Source of the DNA: Linanthus parryae
Lineage: Eukaryota > Streptophyta > Magnoliopsida > Ericales > Polemoniaceae
NCBI GenBank assembly: GCA_023055425.1
Contig: JALGPY010000003.1
Location: forward strand, 25,355,001 to 25,419,000
Direction: 5' to 3'
Length of the DNA stretch: 64,000 nucleotides
Under the pieces are notes generated by a model. It ran no database searches and was not told where the DNA came from. It worked only from the letters and a program-made list of their open reading frames with translations. Below, piece after piece: positions 55,428-64,000 of this stretch (position 1 is its first letter; each line of letters begins with the position of its first letter). A program made the translations under genes and the position numbers.

Positions 55428-55432
55428 CACAC

Positions 55433-56660
55433 TTGGCGATACTTTCTCTTATCTCTCAGACTATGAACGTTCGCCCATCGGACGAATCTAAGGTGAAACT
55501 CATGATGTTATATTTTTCACTTACTGGCAAAGGTAGGGAATGGTTTATGACCTTACCTAGCCGATTTATCATGACATGAGAGCAACCCAGTGAGGAGTTT
55601 TTGAGGAAGTATCATCCGCCATCTCGAGTAGTAGATCTTATGGACGAGCTACACAACTTTCAACATGGTGATGATCAGACTTTGGGGAAAGCTTATGATA
55701 AGTTCAATCTTACTTTGAGGAGGATTCCTAATCATGGAGAACTAATGTTCAAGATCATTAACACATTTTTACCGCGCAGTCGACAAAGACACATCAAAGA
55801 AACTCGATCAATTGAGAAGAGGTAACTTTATGGGCCTTGATCCACTAGAGGCCGAGGCAGTTCTAGATAATGTTGCTAGGCGTCAGACTACTATATCATC
55901 GATTCACCAACATTAAAAGACTTATAGTGACACACCAATGGTGAATCATTTAGACTCCATCAATTCTTAAATTGCAGCACTCACCATGCCATTTCAAACT
56001 ACCAACCTTAATGGACTAGAACAAGTTAAAACTGTAGAGCAATACTGGTTGGATAGTGTGATCAAGCAAGTAACAATTAAAGACGTGAACTACTTGGGGC
56101 AGCTGCAGCAACATCAAGGTCAATGGGGAAACACCTATCAAACCAATAAAAAACACCACCCTAATGTTAGCTGGAGCAATCCATGTAAGGGGACTAATGC
56201 GCCTGGATAGTACCCACAGAGAATACAACCAAAAGCACATCAACCAGCGCAAAATCCTGACATGATGAGTATGTTATTGAGGATCAATAACAAGCTAGAC
56301 GAACTTGAAAGTGACATGGAAACAAATAAAGTATCAATGAAGATACATGAGACTCAAATCGGGCAAATAGCTAACCAATCTACACTTAGACCTCCCGGTG
56401 CGCTGCCAAGCACTACTACAATTCCTCATGAGAGTGCGAAAGTAGTTGCAATTGTTCTTGAAGAGGCTTATCAAAAGCCTATTATTGATTCGCAAGCTCC
56501 CATGGGAAAGATTCAAGTGGTTGAATATAACAAAGTTTCAAGCACAAAGGAGGATATTAGTACATTCATTTTAAGTATGAAGGCTATGATCCCAAAATCA
56601 AATGGCATGATAGACAAATGCAATGATCATCAAGGTATGGTATCTTAAATCACTGGTGTG
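55433..56660 (+). pseudogene. gag: Athila gag, fragment 4 (core and C-terminus)
   Basis: Resumes the outer element. The Retrotrans_gag core reads LMLYFSLTGKGREWFMTLPSRF, then a Trp-to-TGA stop at 55577-55579, then EEFLRKYHPPSRVVDLMDEL. A broken stretch follows (55826-55985, several stops). 55986-56210 has QGQWGNTYQTNKKHHPNVSW, matching the Athila motif before the C-terminal coil. 56262-56648 has INNKLDELESDMETNKVSM and IGQIANQSTLRPPGALPS. These motifs place it firmly in the Athila lineage. Inactive. Confidence 0.85.
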
Positions 56661-56939
56661 GAGATTGTACCCTTAACGAAATAAGAGAGAAGGAGACGAG
56701 CATCTTTATTATAAATTTGCTTATATCTTTAAACAGCTCTGCATTAACACACTGTTCGCGGAAGCCCGCACTCATATGCCTAAATTAACATGTTTTTTTT
56801 GAAGTAAGTGGTTTGAGGTAAGCAAAAATTAGATGATATGGGGACTGTATCATTGACTCAGATTTGTAGTGATATTATTCAGAGGACGGTTCCTAAGTTG
56901 AGAGACCCGTAGAGTGTCATTGCTTCAAGTCAAATAGGA

Positions 56940-57395
56940 GGTGGAACCACTACTAGAGCTTTATCTATTTAGGAGCAAGTTTGAGTATTATGAATTTGTC
57001 CATGTTTAAACGCATATGCCTAGGTGAATCTAAACCTTCCAATGTTAGCATACAATTTGCTAATCAGTCAGTCATACAAGTCGTAGACATGATTGAGAAC
57101 CGACTAGTTAAAGTATAAGATTTTGTATCTCCAACTGCTTTCATCATAGTTTATATAAATGAGGACCGAGAAGTGCTTCTCATCTTTGGGGGATCACTAT
57201 TAAAGACTATGAGAGTTAGAATTGACACAAAATTCGAAGAGCTTACAATTAAGGTCTTAGATGACCAACTGACTCTAAAGGCATTTGATGGTTCTAGTAC
57301 TATAGATAAATTAGCAATGATTAAGTTACAGACAACTAAAACACCCAAAGTTAAACCAAAGGTAGAACCTATACCCGGACTTTGCATCATGTTTT
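56940..57395 (+). pseudogene. Athila aspartic protease remnant
   Basis: In one frame GASLSIMNLSMFKRICLGESKPS and MIENRLVKV precede a stop, then FIIVYINEDREVLLIFGGSLLKTMRVRID and ELTIKVLDDQLTLKAFD. This is the Athila protease pattern. The codon at the catalytic Asp reads TAT (Tyr), giving YLGAS for DLGAS, and ILGRPF is changed to IFGGSL. Both changes would abolish activity. RT does not follow. Confidence 0.8.
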
Positions 57396-57518
57396 AGGTT
57401 AAAACACTACCATTGACACCATTTGTGGAAAAAAGTGTACATACATGAGGTGTGTCGCTAACTTATAACCAAAAGGTACAAAGAGGAGACTAGCCGAGCT
57501 AGACTATCCTTGTTTTCC

Positions 57519-57785
57519 ACGAAGTAACTGCGTCAGGTCATCGACCTTAAATTACAAATGCTTGTTGGGAGGAGAAAGTATTCATTGGGGCTAGCCCCAC
57601 CACTTTGGCATGCCTGCGTGGTGGGGCGCACCATTCAACTTTTGACAAAACAAGCAAAATTTGGTGGGTTCCATCTGACTATTGCATATTTGTCAAAAGT
57701 TGAATGGCGCGCCCCACCACACAGGCATGCCACAGTGGTGAGGCTAGCCCCAAAGATTACTTTCTCTATTGGGAGGCAACCCAAC
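57519..57785 (+). other. Conserved Athila 3' block, interrupted by a MITE
   Basis: GTAACTGCGTCAGGTCATC, GACCTTAAATTACAA and CTTGTTGGGAG, then the MITE, then TTGGGAGGCAACCCAAC. The same block, uninterrupted, occurs in the LARD-like element (12665-12721, minus strand). It is non-coding. Its strong conservation suggests a cis function in the element's RNA, which is an inference. Confidence 0.7.
57572..57766. mobile_element. 195-bp MULE-type MITE with about 75-bp terminal inverted repeats
   Basis: The ends read GAGAAAGTA...TACTTTCTC, and the two arms (57572-57647 and 57691-57766) are near-perfect reverse complements (ggggctagcc, gcatgcctg and gccccaccac words on both). It is flanked by TGTTGGGAG and TATTGGGAG, a 9-bp target duplication with one mismatch, which is the Mutator-type length. 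It has no coding capacity. A 77-codon frame through it is accidental. Confidence 0.88.
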
Positions 57786-58979
57786 GTTTAATTTGTTTTT
57801 TAAATGGTTTTAGTTAGTTAGTTTTTCAAGCTTTTTTTATTTCAATTTCTTAGATTAGATTGTTCTTCAATTATGAACTTATATATTTAATGAGATGCTA
57901 CTAATGAGACCGAGAAGGTAGTGTTCATTCTTTAATTGTAGGGAACTTAAGACACTTTGAAGATCTTTATTTTTTCTCATCTTTGATCTGAATTCATATA
58001 CAATTGGAGTAGCTGACAAAGAGTGATAGAAATCTAGGTAAGAGTGACAAAGTGCCTAACGCTGGTATGAACAAGAGATATGATGCACTCCCGAAATTCA
58101 CCAAGGACCGAGATGTGATGTGAATTTGAGTGCTCGTGTGATGAATGTGGTATCGATCATTAGGATTGACCATAAGAGTGAGTGATGGATCGAGATGACC
58201 CGTTACTAGTAGATCGACAAATAATAGAACGAGACAATTGGGACGGAGGTTCGAGAGGCTACATTGTCACTCGTGACATAGTGCTATGAGATGCTGAGAG
58301 TTGGTCGTAGCCACAACTTGCGATGTACATGTAGATCGTTCAAGTACGTGTTTCCATACGTTTTTATGAAATCTCAAGACAATCTAGGGGATCCATAAAT
58401 GATCCAGCTTCTTCTACAATTGTGATCATCACATTAAATGCAGTTTTTTTAGTATTAGATGTAGAAATTCGTAAACAAACAATTATCTCAATCATTTACT
58501 TTTAAACAATAATCTCTAAATAACAGTAGACAAATGCAGTACTGAATAGGAATACATACTATTATATTACTTCATCGTGGACTTGCGTATATGTGCATAA
58601 ATCGCGTAAGATAGAGATGATTCTGGTCTCATACTAATCAAAGACGCCTCTAAAACTATTTGTTTAATCTCGTACTTCGCTAATATACCGAATTTTATTT
58701 GAACGATGAGCATAGGTTTAATTTGGTATCATACAGTGTGAGAATGATCGTGTCTCCGAGTCTCATTAGTCCAACTACTGATGTATCAATACATTTAAAT
58801 ATTTAAATGAACGACATTAAAAATACTCTACTTAACTAATAAAATCTTAACAAATGTCTTTTGTGCAAATTGGTGCTAGTTAAGTGGCTAAACTTTTAAT
58901 GTCTCACTATTTCGAATATCGCTAAATGTTAACTACCAGCCTGTCTCTCCTCTTTGTTCCCAATTTAACTTTTAGCACT
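57786..58979 (+). other. Athila 3' untranslated region and unidentified DNA
   Basis: No frame of note. 58100-58330 resembles the minus-strand interior of the LARD-like element around 11190-11290 in word order (ggattga... and gtgagtg...), fitting an Athila 3' UTR. No polypurine tract or 3' LTR was recognised. 58400-58979 is AT-rich with nothing identified. Confidence 0.45.
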
Positions 58980-59140
58980 ATTCACTGGGTCACTTTGACC
59001 AGGTGTTTTGAATAGCAAACCGATGTAAGTTTTTGATAACTTTTTCATGGTGTTGTAGAGCAGAAGTTGCTATATAATACAGTGAAAAAATTATAAAAAA
59101 TCGTATTATTTTGCTATCCAAATCACCCGGTCAAAGATGT
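58980..59140. mobile_element. Short inverted-repeat element (MITE)
   Basis: The left arm 58990-59019 (tcactttgaccaggtg...aatagcaaa) is an imperfect inverted copy of the right arm 59110-59138 (tttgctatccaaatcacccggtcaaaga). A related relic lies at 2905-2975. The target duplication is not clear. An AT microsatellite abuts the right end. Confidence 0.65.
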
Positions 59141-59146
59141 AGTACG

Positions 59147-59167
59147 ATATATATATATATATATATA
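59147..59167. repeat. (AT)n microsatellite
   Basis: About ten AT dinucleotides next to the MITE. Confidence 0.9.
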
Positions 59168-59169
59168 AT

Positions 59170-59955
59170 ATGTTATGTACTAGTGCATAACCCGTGCCCG
59201 AGGACACGACACCATAGAAGAAGATTTATCTTCAAAATGTCTTAGATTTTCTTTTTTAACCTTTTTTTATAAAGTGTTTGGTCTCTAGAATATGGTGAGG
59301 ATAAGCTATTCCACATGTCACATTTTTGGGGGATAGCTTATTTCCCATAACAGCTTATTATGTAGATGTGGGTATGTGAACAAATGGTAAGAATCCAAAA
59401 TAATCTAGGGATGATTTCAAATTTATTTGAACTTTAATTTAAAAACCAAAATAATTTAGGACGCCCAAACATGGTATTACCGTATTACACTATTGCTTAT
59501 CACTATCCAACAAGTACAATTTATATCCCATTCATAAGTGTTAATTACCGTGCAAGTCTTGTTCTATTAGAATAGATTAACACTAGTTAGCAACTTTTTG
59601 CTCCTAGATTAAGCAACTCTTGTATGGGGAAAACCAAACAATTCTCAAGTTGTTGACCGAACCCCCACTATCCACATCCAACGGCCCACAAGTCACAACC
59701 AGAAAATCTAATCTTGTTGACCCAAATGCCCACGTTGGATTAGGATATTCACTCCAAGTACATTTGCGTTGTATGCTTGGCGGAGTTATATGTTTTCAAA
59801 GAAGGGGCACACTTTTAAAGGGAATAAAGGGAAAGTCGCTTAGCAAAACGATAGTAGGGGGTATGTTTTGAGGGTCAGATAGGAGGATTGATAGTATTGA
59901 AATTACTAATGATGAGATTGGTAGTAGGGCGGGATTGATAGTGTTGTGGGAGAAA

Positions 59956-59990
<35 letters not shown>

Positions 59991-60300
59991 TATATAAAAT
60001 TTGAGTCGTAGTAGTGATAAAATGATTAACTAATCCATAAAATATGAATCTAAGTGCAAGAAACATAACAAGATGAATATAGTTCGATATAAAAATGACA
60101 AGTATATAATTTCAACCGTTACAATATCTGATGTCCCAAGTTATTATCAATTCCATATATGACTGGATCAAGTAATACACGTACCTAACTCATTCTCAGC
60201 AACAAATTATTCTTGCACTGTTGAAGCATGTGAATCCTATCCAAAATCTAGAAAACAAACATGCTCTTGTAGTAATGAATTCTTACAAGAGCTTTTCACA
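59170..60300. other. Intergenic AT-rich DNA
   Basis: No gene recognised; the 83-codon frame at 59620 has no recognisable motif. A T30 run at 59958-59987 followed by TATATATATAAA may be the inverted poly(A) end of a retroposon, but no body could be defined. Confidence 0.5.
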
Positions 60301-60309
60301 GAAACCCCC

Positions 60310-60560
60310 TTGCAGTATGGTCTTGTTGACACTTAGCTACTAGCAGTATTTATTTTGCCAGCAAACTCCTTGCAATTCATTTTTATCGTGTTTTTTCAAA
60401 CAAAAATCTCTATACAATTTTACTTTTACTGACACTTAGCTACTGCAATTTTAATAAAATGGTGCGAGATGTCGGTGAAAGTGAAACTACATGAAGATTT
60501 TCTGACAAAATCAAATCGGCTAGTAGCTAAGTGTCAGCTAAACCATACTGCATGGGTTTT
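60310..60560. repeat. Imperfect inverted repeat upstream of the SWIB-type gene
   Basis: 'gcagtatggt' and 'gacacttagctactagc' at 60315-60348 recur in reverse complement at 60519-60555, and a third direct copy of the core lies at 60428-60445. The spacing (about 250 bp) and arms suggest a MITE or foldback element close to the promoter. Confidence 0.55.
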
Positions 60561-60613
60561 TTCTCCAAATCTAAAGGGAAACGTAATCCAAAAGGACAAT
60601 AAGGTCATTTTCA

Positions 60614-60797
60614 TATTATATAGGAGAGTGAGAGACGACAGTGAGAAAGATGTGAGAGACGGAGAGAGCGGTGAGAGAGAGAACAAGAAGGGGGACAACC
60701 AACACAGAGAGAACAAGAGAGAGACAGAGAGACACCAGAGAGAGAGGGGCGACCGTTTATTCTGTTAAATTTATATGAAGGCAAAGCCCTAGCATCC
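60614..60797 (+). promoter_or_regulatory. Putative TATA box and GA-rich 5' UTR of the SWIB-type gene
   Basis: ATTATATAGG at 60614-60623 is a plausible TATA box. From 60625 to 60750 the DNA is a purine-rich GAGA/GACA run, followed by the short stretch before ATG 60798. GA-rich leaders are common in plant housekeeping genes. The transcription start was not determined, and a 99-codon frame through the run is probably spurious. Confidence 0.5.
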
Positions 60798-61318
60798 ATG
60801 GCTTCAGACCAAGAGATAGCCAAAGGAGTCGAGTCCGTCCTCCGTCAGTCGGACCCTAACGCCGTCAACACCGTCCACGGCGTTGTTCAGCAACTGGAGG
60901 CCAAACTAGGGTTAGACCTCTCCCACAAAGCCACCTTCATACGTGACCAAATCAACCTCCTCCTCCGCGCACATTCACACCCACCACCACCACCACCACC
61001 GCAACAACCAAAAGAGCATTTCGCCCTCCAACACCATTACGCCCAATTTCCTCCCCATTTTGCCCTCCAGCAGCTCCAGCAACAGCAACAGCAACAGCAG
61101 CTCCACCACCAACACCACCACCAGCAGCAGCAACATATCTACCGCCAGGCTGAGGATCTCAACTTTGGACACCCTCTTCAGTCGCCGCCTCAACAACAAC
61201 ATCAGCACCAGAGCCATCATGCCCAGAGCCAACACCAACCACCGCCCGAGGCGCCGGTTGCGGCGAAACGGAAAGCGAAAAACGCCGGTTCTAATTCTTC
61301 TGGAGGGCCTAATGATGG
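60798..61318 (+). CDS. DEK_C/SWIB-type chromatin protein (UAF30-like), exon 1
   Basis: Starts at ATG 60798 (MASDQEIAKGVESVLRQ). Residues 1-55 form a DEK_C domain (SDPNAVNTVHGVVQQLEAKLG, LDLSHKATFIRDQINLLL), the N-terminal module of plant SWIB/MDM2 proteins related to yeast UAF30. Low-complexity Pro, Gln and His tracts follow (residues 58-150), then a basic AAKRKAKNAG segment, a likely nuclear localisation signal. The exon probably ends at a GT donor at 61319 (GATGG|GTTAGTT). The SWIB domain itself would be in later exons, not recognised in the window. Homologues act in the nucleus on chromatin and transcription. The start fits the family's conserved N-terminus. It is the only ordinary host gene seen. 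Confidence 0.85.
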
Positions 61319-61696
61319 GTTAGTTCTCTTTTTTCTGATTGTCTGATGAATTCGATTGATTTGCTGTGCGATGTACTGGTTCGTGAAACCCTAAGTTTAT
61401 GTTGCTGAAATTAGGTTTTTGTCCGTACATTTCACTTAAATGGGTACCTAGTTATTTATTTATTTGGCCCTCAGCAGATGAAACCCTAAGCTTTGCTATG
61501 AAGGTGTATTACTTAGTAACAAAATCTGATTACTTATCTGGAAAACCTTTAGTATCTCCTTCCTAGCATCTGAAAGTGATGCCCACCTAGTAAACATTTC
61601 GTCCAAATGGGTACCTGGCTATTTATTTGGCCCTCAGCAGATGTATTTGGTTCATGCCCAGTAACGACAAGCTTTTGCTATGAAGGTGTATTTTCT
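61319..61696 (+). other. Probable intron 1 start, with partial segmental duplication
   Basis: Two partial copies of a block run roughly from 'aatgggtacct' through 'ggccctcagcagatg' to 'gctatgaaggtgtatt' (61438-61515 and 61606-61691). The phrase 'agtaacaaaatctgattacttatctggaaaa' also occurs at 61516 and again at 62128. No exon was recognised. Confidence 0.6.
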
Positions 61697-62118
61697 CTAT
61701 GTTACCAGAAACGTAAAAGTAGCCGCGTTTCTCGTTCCGAGTCGTACGTACCGAAACGCGGTACGTTTTCGTCCCGAAACGCAGAAAGCATCGACCCGAA
61801 CGTTTCGTAGAGTGGGTACATAGTTGACATGTTTATATTACTAGTTTTCAGTGGTACTTATTTGCAGAAAGTTATGTTATCATGATAAATGGATCTGAGA
61901 ATGGAAATATGAAACTACTTAAGTTGATACGTTGGACTTTTTAGGTAACTGTAGGGAAAAATGTTCCCAGATAGTGTTCCTCCTCATTCCTAGTAATTGT
62001 ATTTCGTCCCGGGCATCGTTCCGGAGAAGCCTACCCCTAACGTACCCCATATTGGCACCTATAGCGTTTTTCGTTCCCGTCCCACGTACCGCAGCGTACC
62101 ACGTTTCTGGTAACATAG
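61697..62118. mobile_element. 422-bp MULE-type MITE in the putative intron
   Basis: The ends are CTATGTTACCAGAAACGT and its reverse complement. Flanking 9-bp repeats GTATTTTCT (61688-61696) and GTATTTCCT (62119-62127) differ at one base, as expected for Mutator-type insertion. The interior has CG-rich 'cgttccg' and 'gtaccg' words near both ends and no coding capacity. Confidence 0.8.
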
Positions 62119-62854
62119 GTATTTCCTAGTAACAAAATCTGATTACTTATCTGGAAAAGCTTTAGTATCCTAGCATCTGAAAGTGATGCCTACCCTGTAA
62201 ACAGCCGCGTTATTACAGTTAACTTCATTCCTAGACAACTTGGGAAGAGGTACTTTTAGTCAACCTTGTTTAGGAATGACTAGTATTTGATTCATTCGTG
62301 GACAACTTAGGAACTACCACGAAGTGATGCCCACCCAGTAAACAGCTGTGTTGCAACAGTTTGCTTCATTCTTGGACAACATAGGTACCAAGAAGTGAGG
62401 TCTTGTTGAGAGACCACAGAGTCAATGATATATAATAAGGCTCTAACGATGAAGATGACTTATGCTTTTAGCCAACTTGTTTAGTGAGGAGTAAATTATG
62501 CTTGAGTCTTCCAAGTTGAAGAGGGTTCAACTTAAGTGCTCTAGTGGTGACTTGTTAGCGTAGTTTGGCATCTCATACTGTTGGAGCAGAACATTGCATC
62601 ACAAGTGATTGAGCATTGTAAGTTTTTTCAAAAGTTGCTTAATTTCGTCAAGTAACTTTGTATGGCTGGGCACCAGATTGCAGATTTTACATGCTAAAAC
62701 CTGGAGATGTGGAAGGGTTCATGTGATGTTTTAGATAGATTCCCACACAGTGATGTACTATTATAATTCTGTATTATTGGTTTAAAGGAGGTGTAGGGGT
62801 GATGCACACTTACTCTTGCTAGAGTGAGAAGAATGCTTTTTGTGGTGATTGAAA
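62119..62854 (+). other. Probable intron or intergenic DNA
   Basis: Continuation of the duplicated intron sequence, with repeats of 'gtgatgcccaccc.gtaaacag' (62182 and 62325) and 'ttcattc.tggacaac'. No SWIB exon motif could be read on either strand. Confidence 0.5.
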
Positions 62855-63201
62855 CTCATGTCACTAATAGAAGACATATCATCCAGATTGGGCTTTAGGA
62901 AATATTTGGCCTTCTCAAGCTTATGGGCTCAAGCTTTGTTGTGTTCTTTACCGTCAGTCAAGCCCAACTCTCACTCAAAGCCCACTATCTCTAACCCTAA
63001 TCCATTGTATACGAAAAACCCTAGATAGGTTACCTCACCATCCCGTTAGATGAAACGGCTACAATTATGACCGTTGATATTGCTGTTTTAATATCTCCTC
63101 GAGATGATTCTGTACGCAATCAATTCAATGTATATACATCTCTTTTCTCTTTGTTCATTCATTACGCCGTTTCTTTACACAACCCTTTAGGGTTTCTGTT
63201 A
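62855..63201 (+). mobile_element. Copia-type LTR end (start uncertain)
   Basis: Identified by the tRNA-iMet PBS TGGTATCAGAGCC at 63202-63214, which directly follows. The final LTR bases read GTTA, not CA. The start at TGTCACTAA is only a suggestion. No matching second LTR or Copia coding sequence lies in the window. Confidence 0.5.
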
Positions 63202-63214
63202 TGGTATCAGAGCC
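63202..63214 (+). other. Primer-binding site, tRNA-iMet type
   Basis: TGGTATCAGAGCC, a perfect match to the usual Copia PBS core. Confidence 0.75.
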
Positions 63215-63230
63215 TGGTTGGGTGCATCAG

Positions 63231-63441
63231 CAATGGTGATTGAGCGATTTCGAGACTCTCCTGGGGTGTGGAAGCAGTTGTAAGGCTGCCGTATAGGGCT
63301 AATTAGATTGACATATAAAAAACTTGTGCCAGTTTGTCACTACGTGGGCTGCACTGCCAATGGTGATTGAGCAAATTTGTGTCTTACCTGGTGTGTACAC
63401 GCAGATGTAAGGCTACTGTGTAGGGCCATGAGGTTTGCATA
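63231..63441. repeat. Imperfect direct repeat of about 85 bp, 125 bp apart
   Basis: 'caatggtgattgagc' ... 'tgtaaggct.c.gt.tagggc' occurs at 63231-63300 and again at 63356-63427, with moderate divergence. Confidence 0.65.
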
Positions 63442-63479
63442 GAAAGGAAATATTAATTTCTGTAAAGTGGGACCTTTTC

Positions 63480-63990
63480 TCGAAAAATATTTATTTCCAG
63501 GTAGGCAATGGATCTCGAATAAGTTTTTGGCATGATATTTGGTGTAGAGATGTGTCCTATCCGATGCATAACCTGGCTTATTTCTTTTATCCATTAACAA
63601 AGATGCCTAGGTGATCGACGTTTTGAACAGTACTAATGGCAAAGTGGTATGGGGGCCATTTTTTATATGGAATGCACATGATTGGGAAGTCTGTTCTGCA
63701 TCAATTTATCGCAGGATTGTATTCTGTCCATGTGCATATTGGAAGAGAAGACAAAATCTGTTGGTCAGGGGCCAAAGAGAAGCTTATTTTGACAGGGTTT
63801 TACACCGTATTGAATGGTTTTTGAAATAACTTTCCTCGTCGCATGGTCTGGAAGTCTGTGCTCCGTTCAAAGTGGGTTTTTTCCGCTTGGACCGTGGCTG
63901 GAAATTCTATTCTCACCATTGATAATCTAAAGAAGAGAGGATTCCTCATTCCAGTTTGCAAATAGGCGTGTGATGGGTAAATGTTACGAG
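63480..63990 (+). pseudogene. LINE reverse transcriptase C-terminal fragment (zf-RVT)
   Basis: Starts with VGNGSRISFWHDIWCRD (63498-63548), the motif that opens the region after the RT in plant LINEs. After frame breaks it continues with ICWSGAKEK (near 63755) and FPRRMVWKSVLRSKWVFSAW...ILTIDNLKKRGFLIP (63830-63955), typical of the zf-RVT domain. No RT or endonuclease precedes it, so this is a 5'-truncated or fragmented copy. Several stops are present. Confidence 0.75.
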
Positions 63991-64000
63991 GGAACAGTGT

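Larger units (their letters stand above)
4974..57800 (+). mobile_element. Outer Athila-type Ty3/gypsy element, split by three insertions, pol missing
   Basis: The old element that hosts most of the window. Its own pieces are PBS 4980-4997, gag start 5122-5299, then 23304-23455, 25645-25786 and 55433-56660, protease 56940-57395, and the conserved 3' block 57519-57785. Each interruption is bounded by a 5-bp target duplication (ACAAG, ACAAT, CACAC), so the pieces join without loss. No reverse transcriptase, RNase H or integrase lies between the protease and the 3' block, so it either was a gag-protease derivative or suffered a pol deletion. Internal stops show that it is inactive. The 3' LTR was not recognised. 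Confidence 0.75.

Noticed and set aside
59958..59987. T30 run as proof of a SINE or LINE on the minus strand
   Set aside because: No body, promoter boxes or target duplication could be found beside it, so it is listed only as a simple repeat.
60469..60768. 99-codon frame upstream of the SWIB-type gene
   Set aside because: Most of it is an Arg/Glu/Asp repeat from the GA-rich 5' UTR; the DEK_C frame starting at 60798 has clear family resemblance.
60943..61323. Ser/Asn/His-rich frame overlapping the SWIB-type exon, and its antisense Leu-rich frame
   Set aside because: Both are shadows of CAA/CAC/CAG repeats that encode the Gln/His tract in the real frame.

Overview
The window is a piece of a flowering-plant (most likely eudicot) nuclear genome. 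It is dominated by nested LTR retrotransposons, and one ordinary host gene begins near the right end. No bacterial-type feature, RNA gene or CRISPR array was seen. The species could not be named from the sequence.

Layout. 1-2900 holds decayed Ty3/gypsy (chromovirus-like) sequence, including an LTR start at 1631. From about 3950 to beyond 57800 lies one old Athila-type Ty3/gypsy element (tRNA-Asp primer-binding site at 4980). Its gag frame is cut three times by younger elements: (i) 5300-23303, a decayed Tat/Ogre-like Ty3 element (target duplication ACAAG); (ii) 23456-25639, a gag-only Copia element (ACAAT); (iii) 25787-55427, a minus-strand Angela-like Copia element (CACAC). Further elements sit inside these. 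In (i) are a minus-strand, pol-less LARD-like element at 8649-15289 (AGCGC) and a gag-only Ty3 element (TR-GAG type) at 18990-22271 (CAAGC). In (iii) are a Ty3 Tekay-like element with 3.46-kb LTRs and a 1.4-kb non-coding interior at 26860-35203 (CTTCA), and a truncated Sirevirus (43187-51129) that was itself entered by a second Angela-like copy (38071-43186).

How the parts relate. Several elements kept a Gag or gag-position ORF but lost pol: the 621-codon Gag at 19657-21522 is uninterrupted, the Copia Gag at 23957-24730 has one stop, and the Athila host keeps gag and protease only. Such elements would depend on enzymes supplied by relatives; the intact Gag is closely related to the decayed gag of the element it sits in. 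The Tat-like element also carries, on the opposite strand, a multi-exon Plant Mobile Domain gene (18623 to about 15297).

Right flank. After MITEs and simple repeats (57572-60560), a GA-rich 5' UTR leads into exon 1 (60798-61318) of a DEK_C/SWIB-type chromatin protein (UAF30-like). No later exon was recognised before the window ends; the downstream DNA holds duplications, a MULE-type MITE, a Copia LTR end and a LINE fragment. All similarity statements rest on motif recognition by eye, without database searches.
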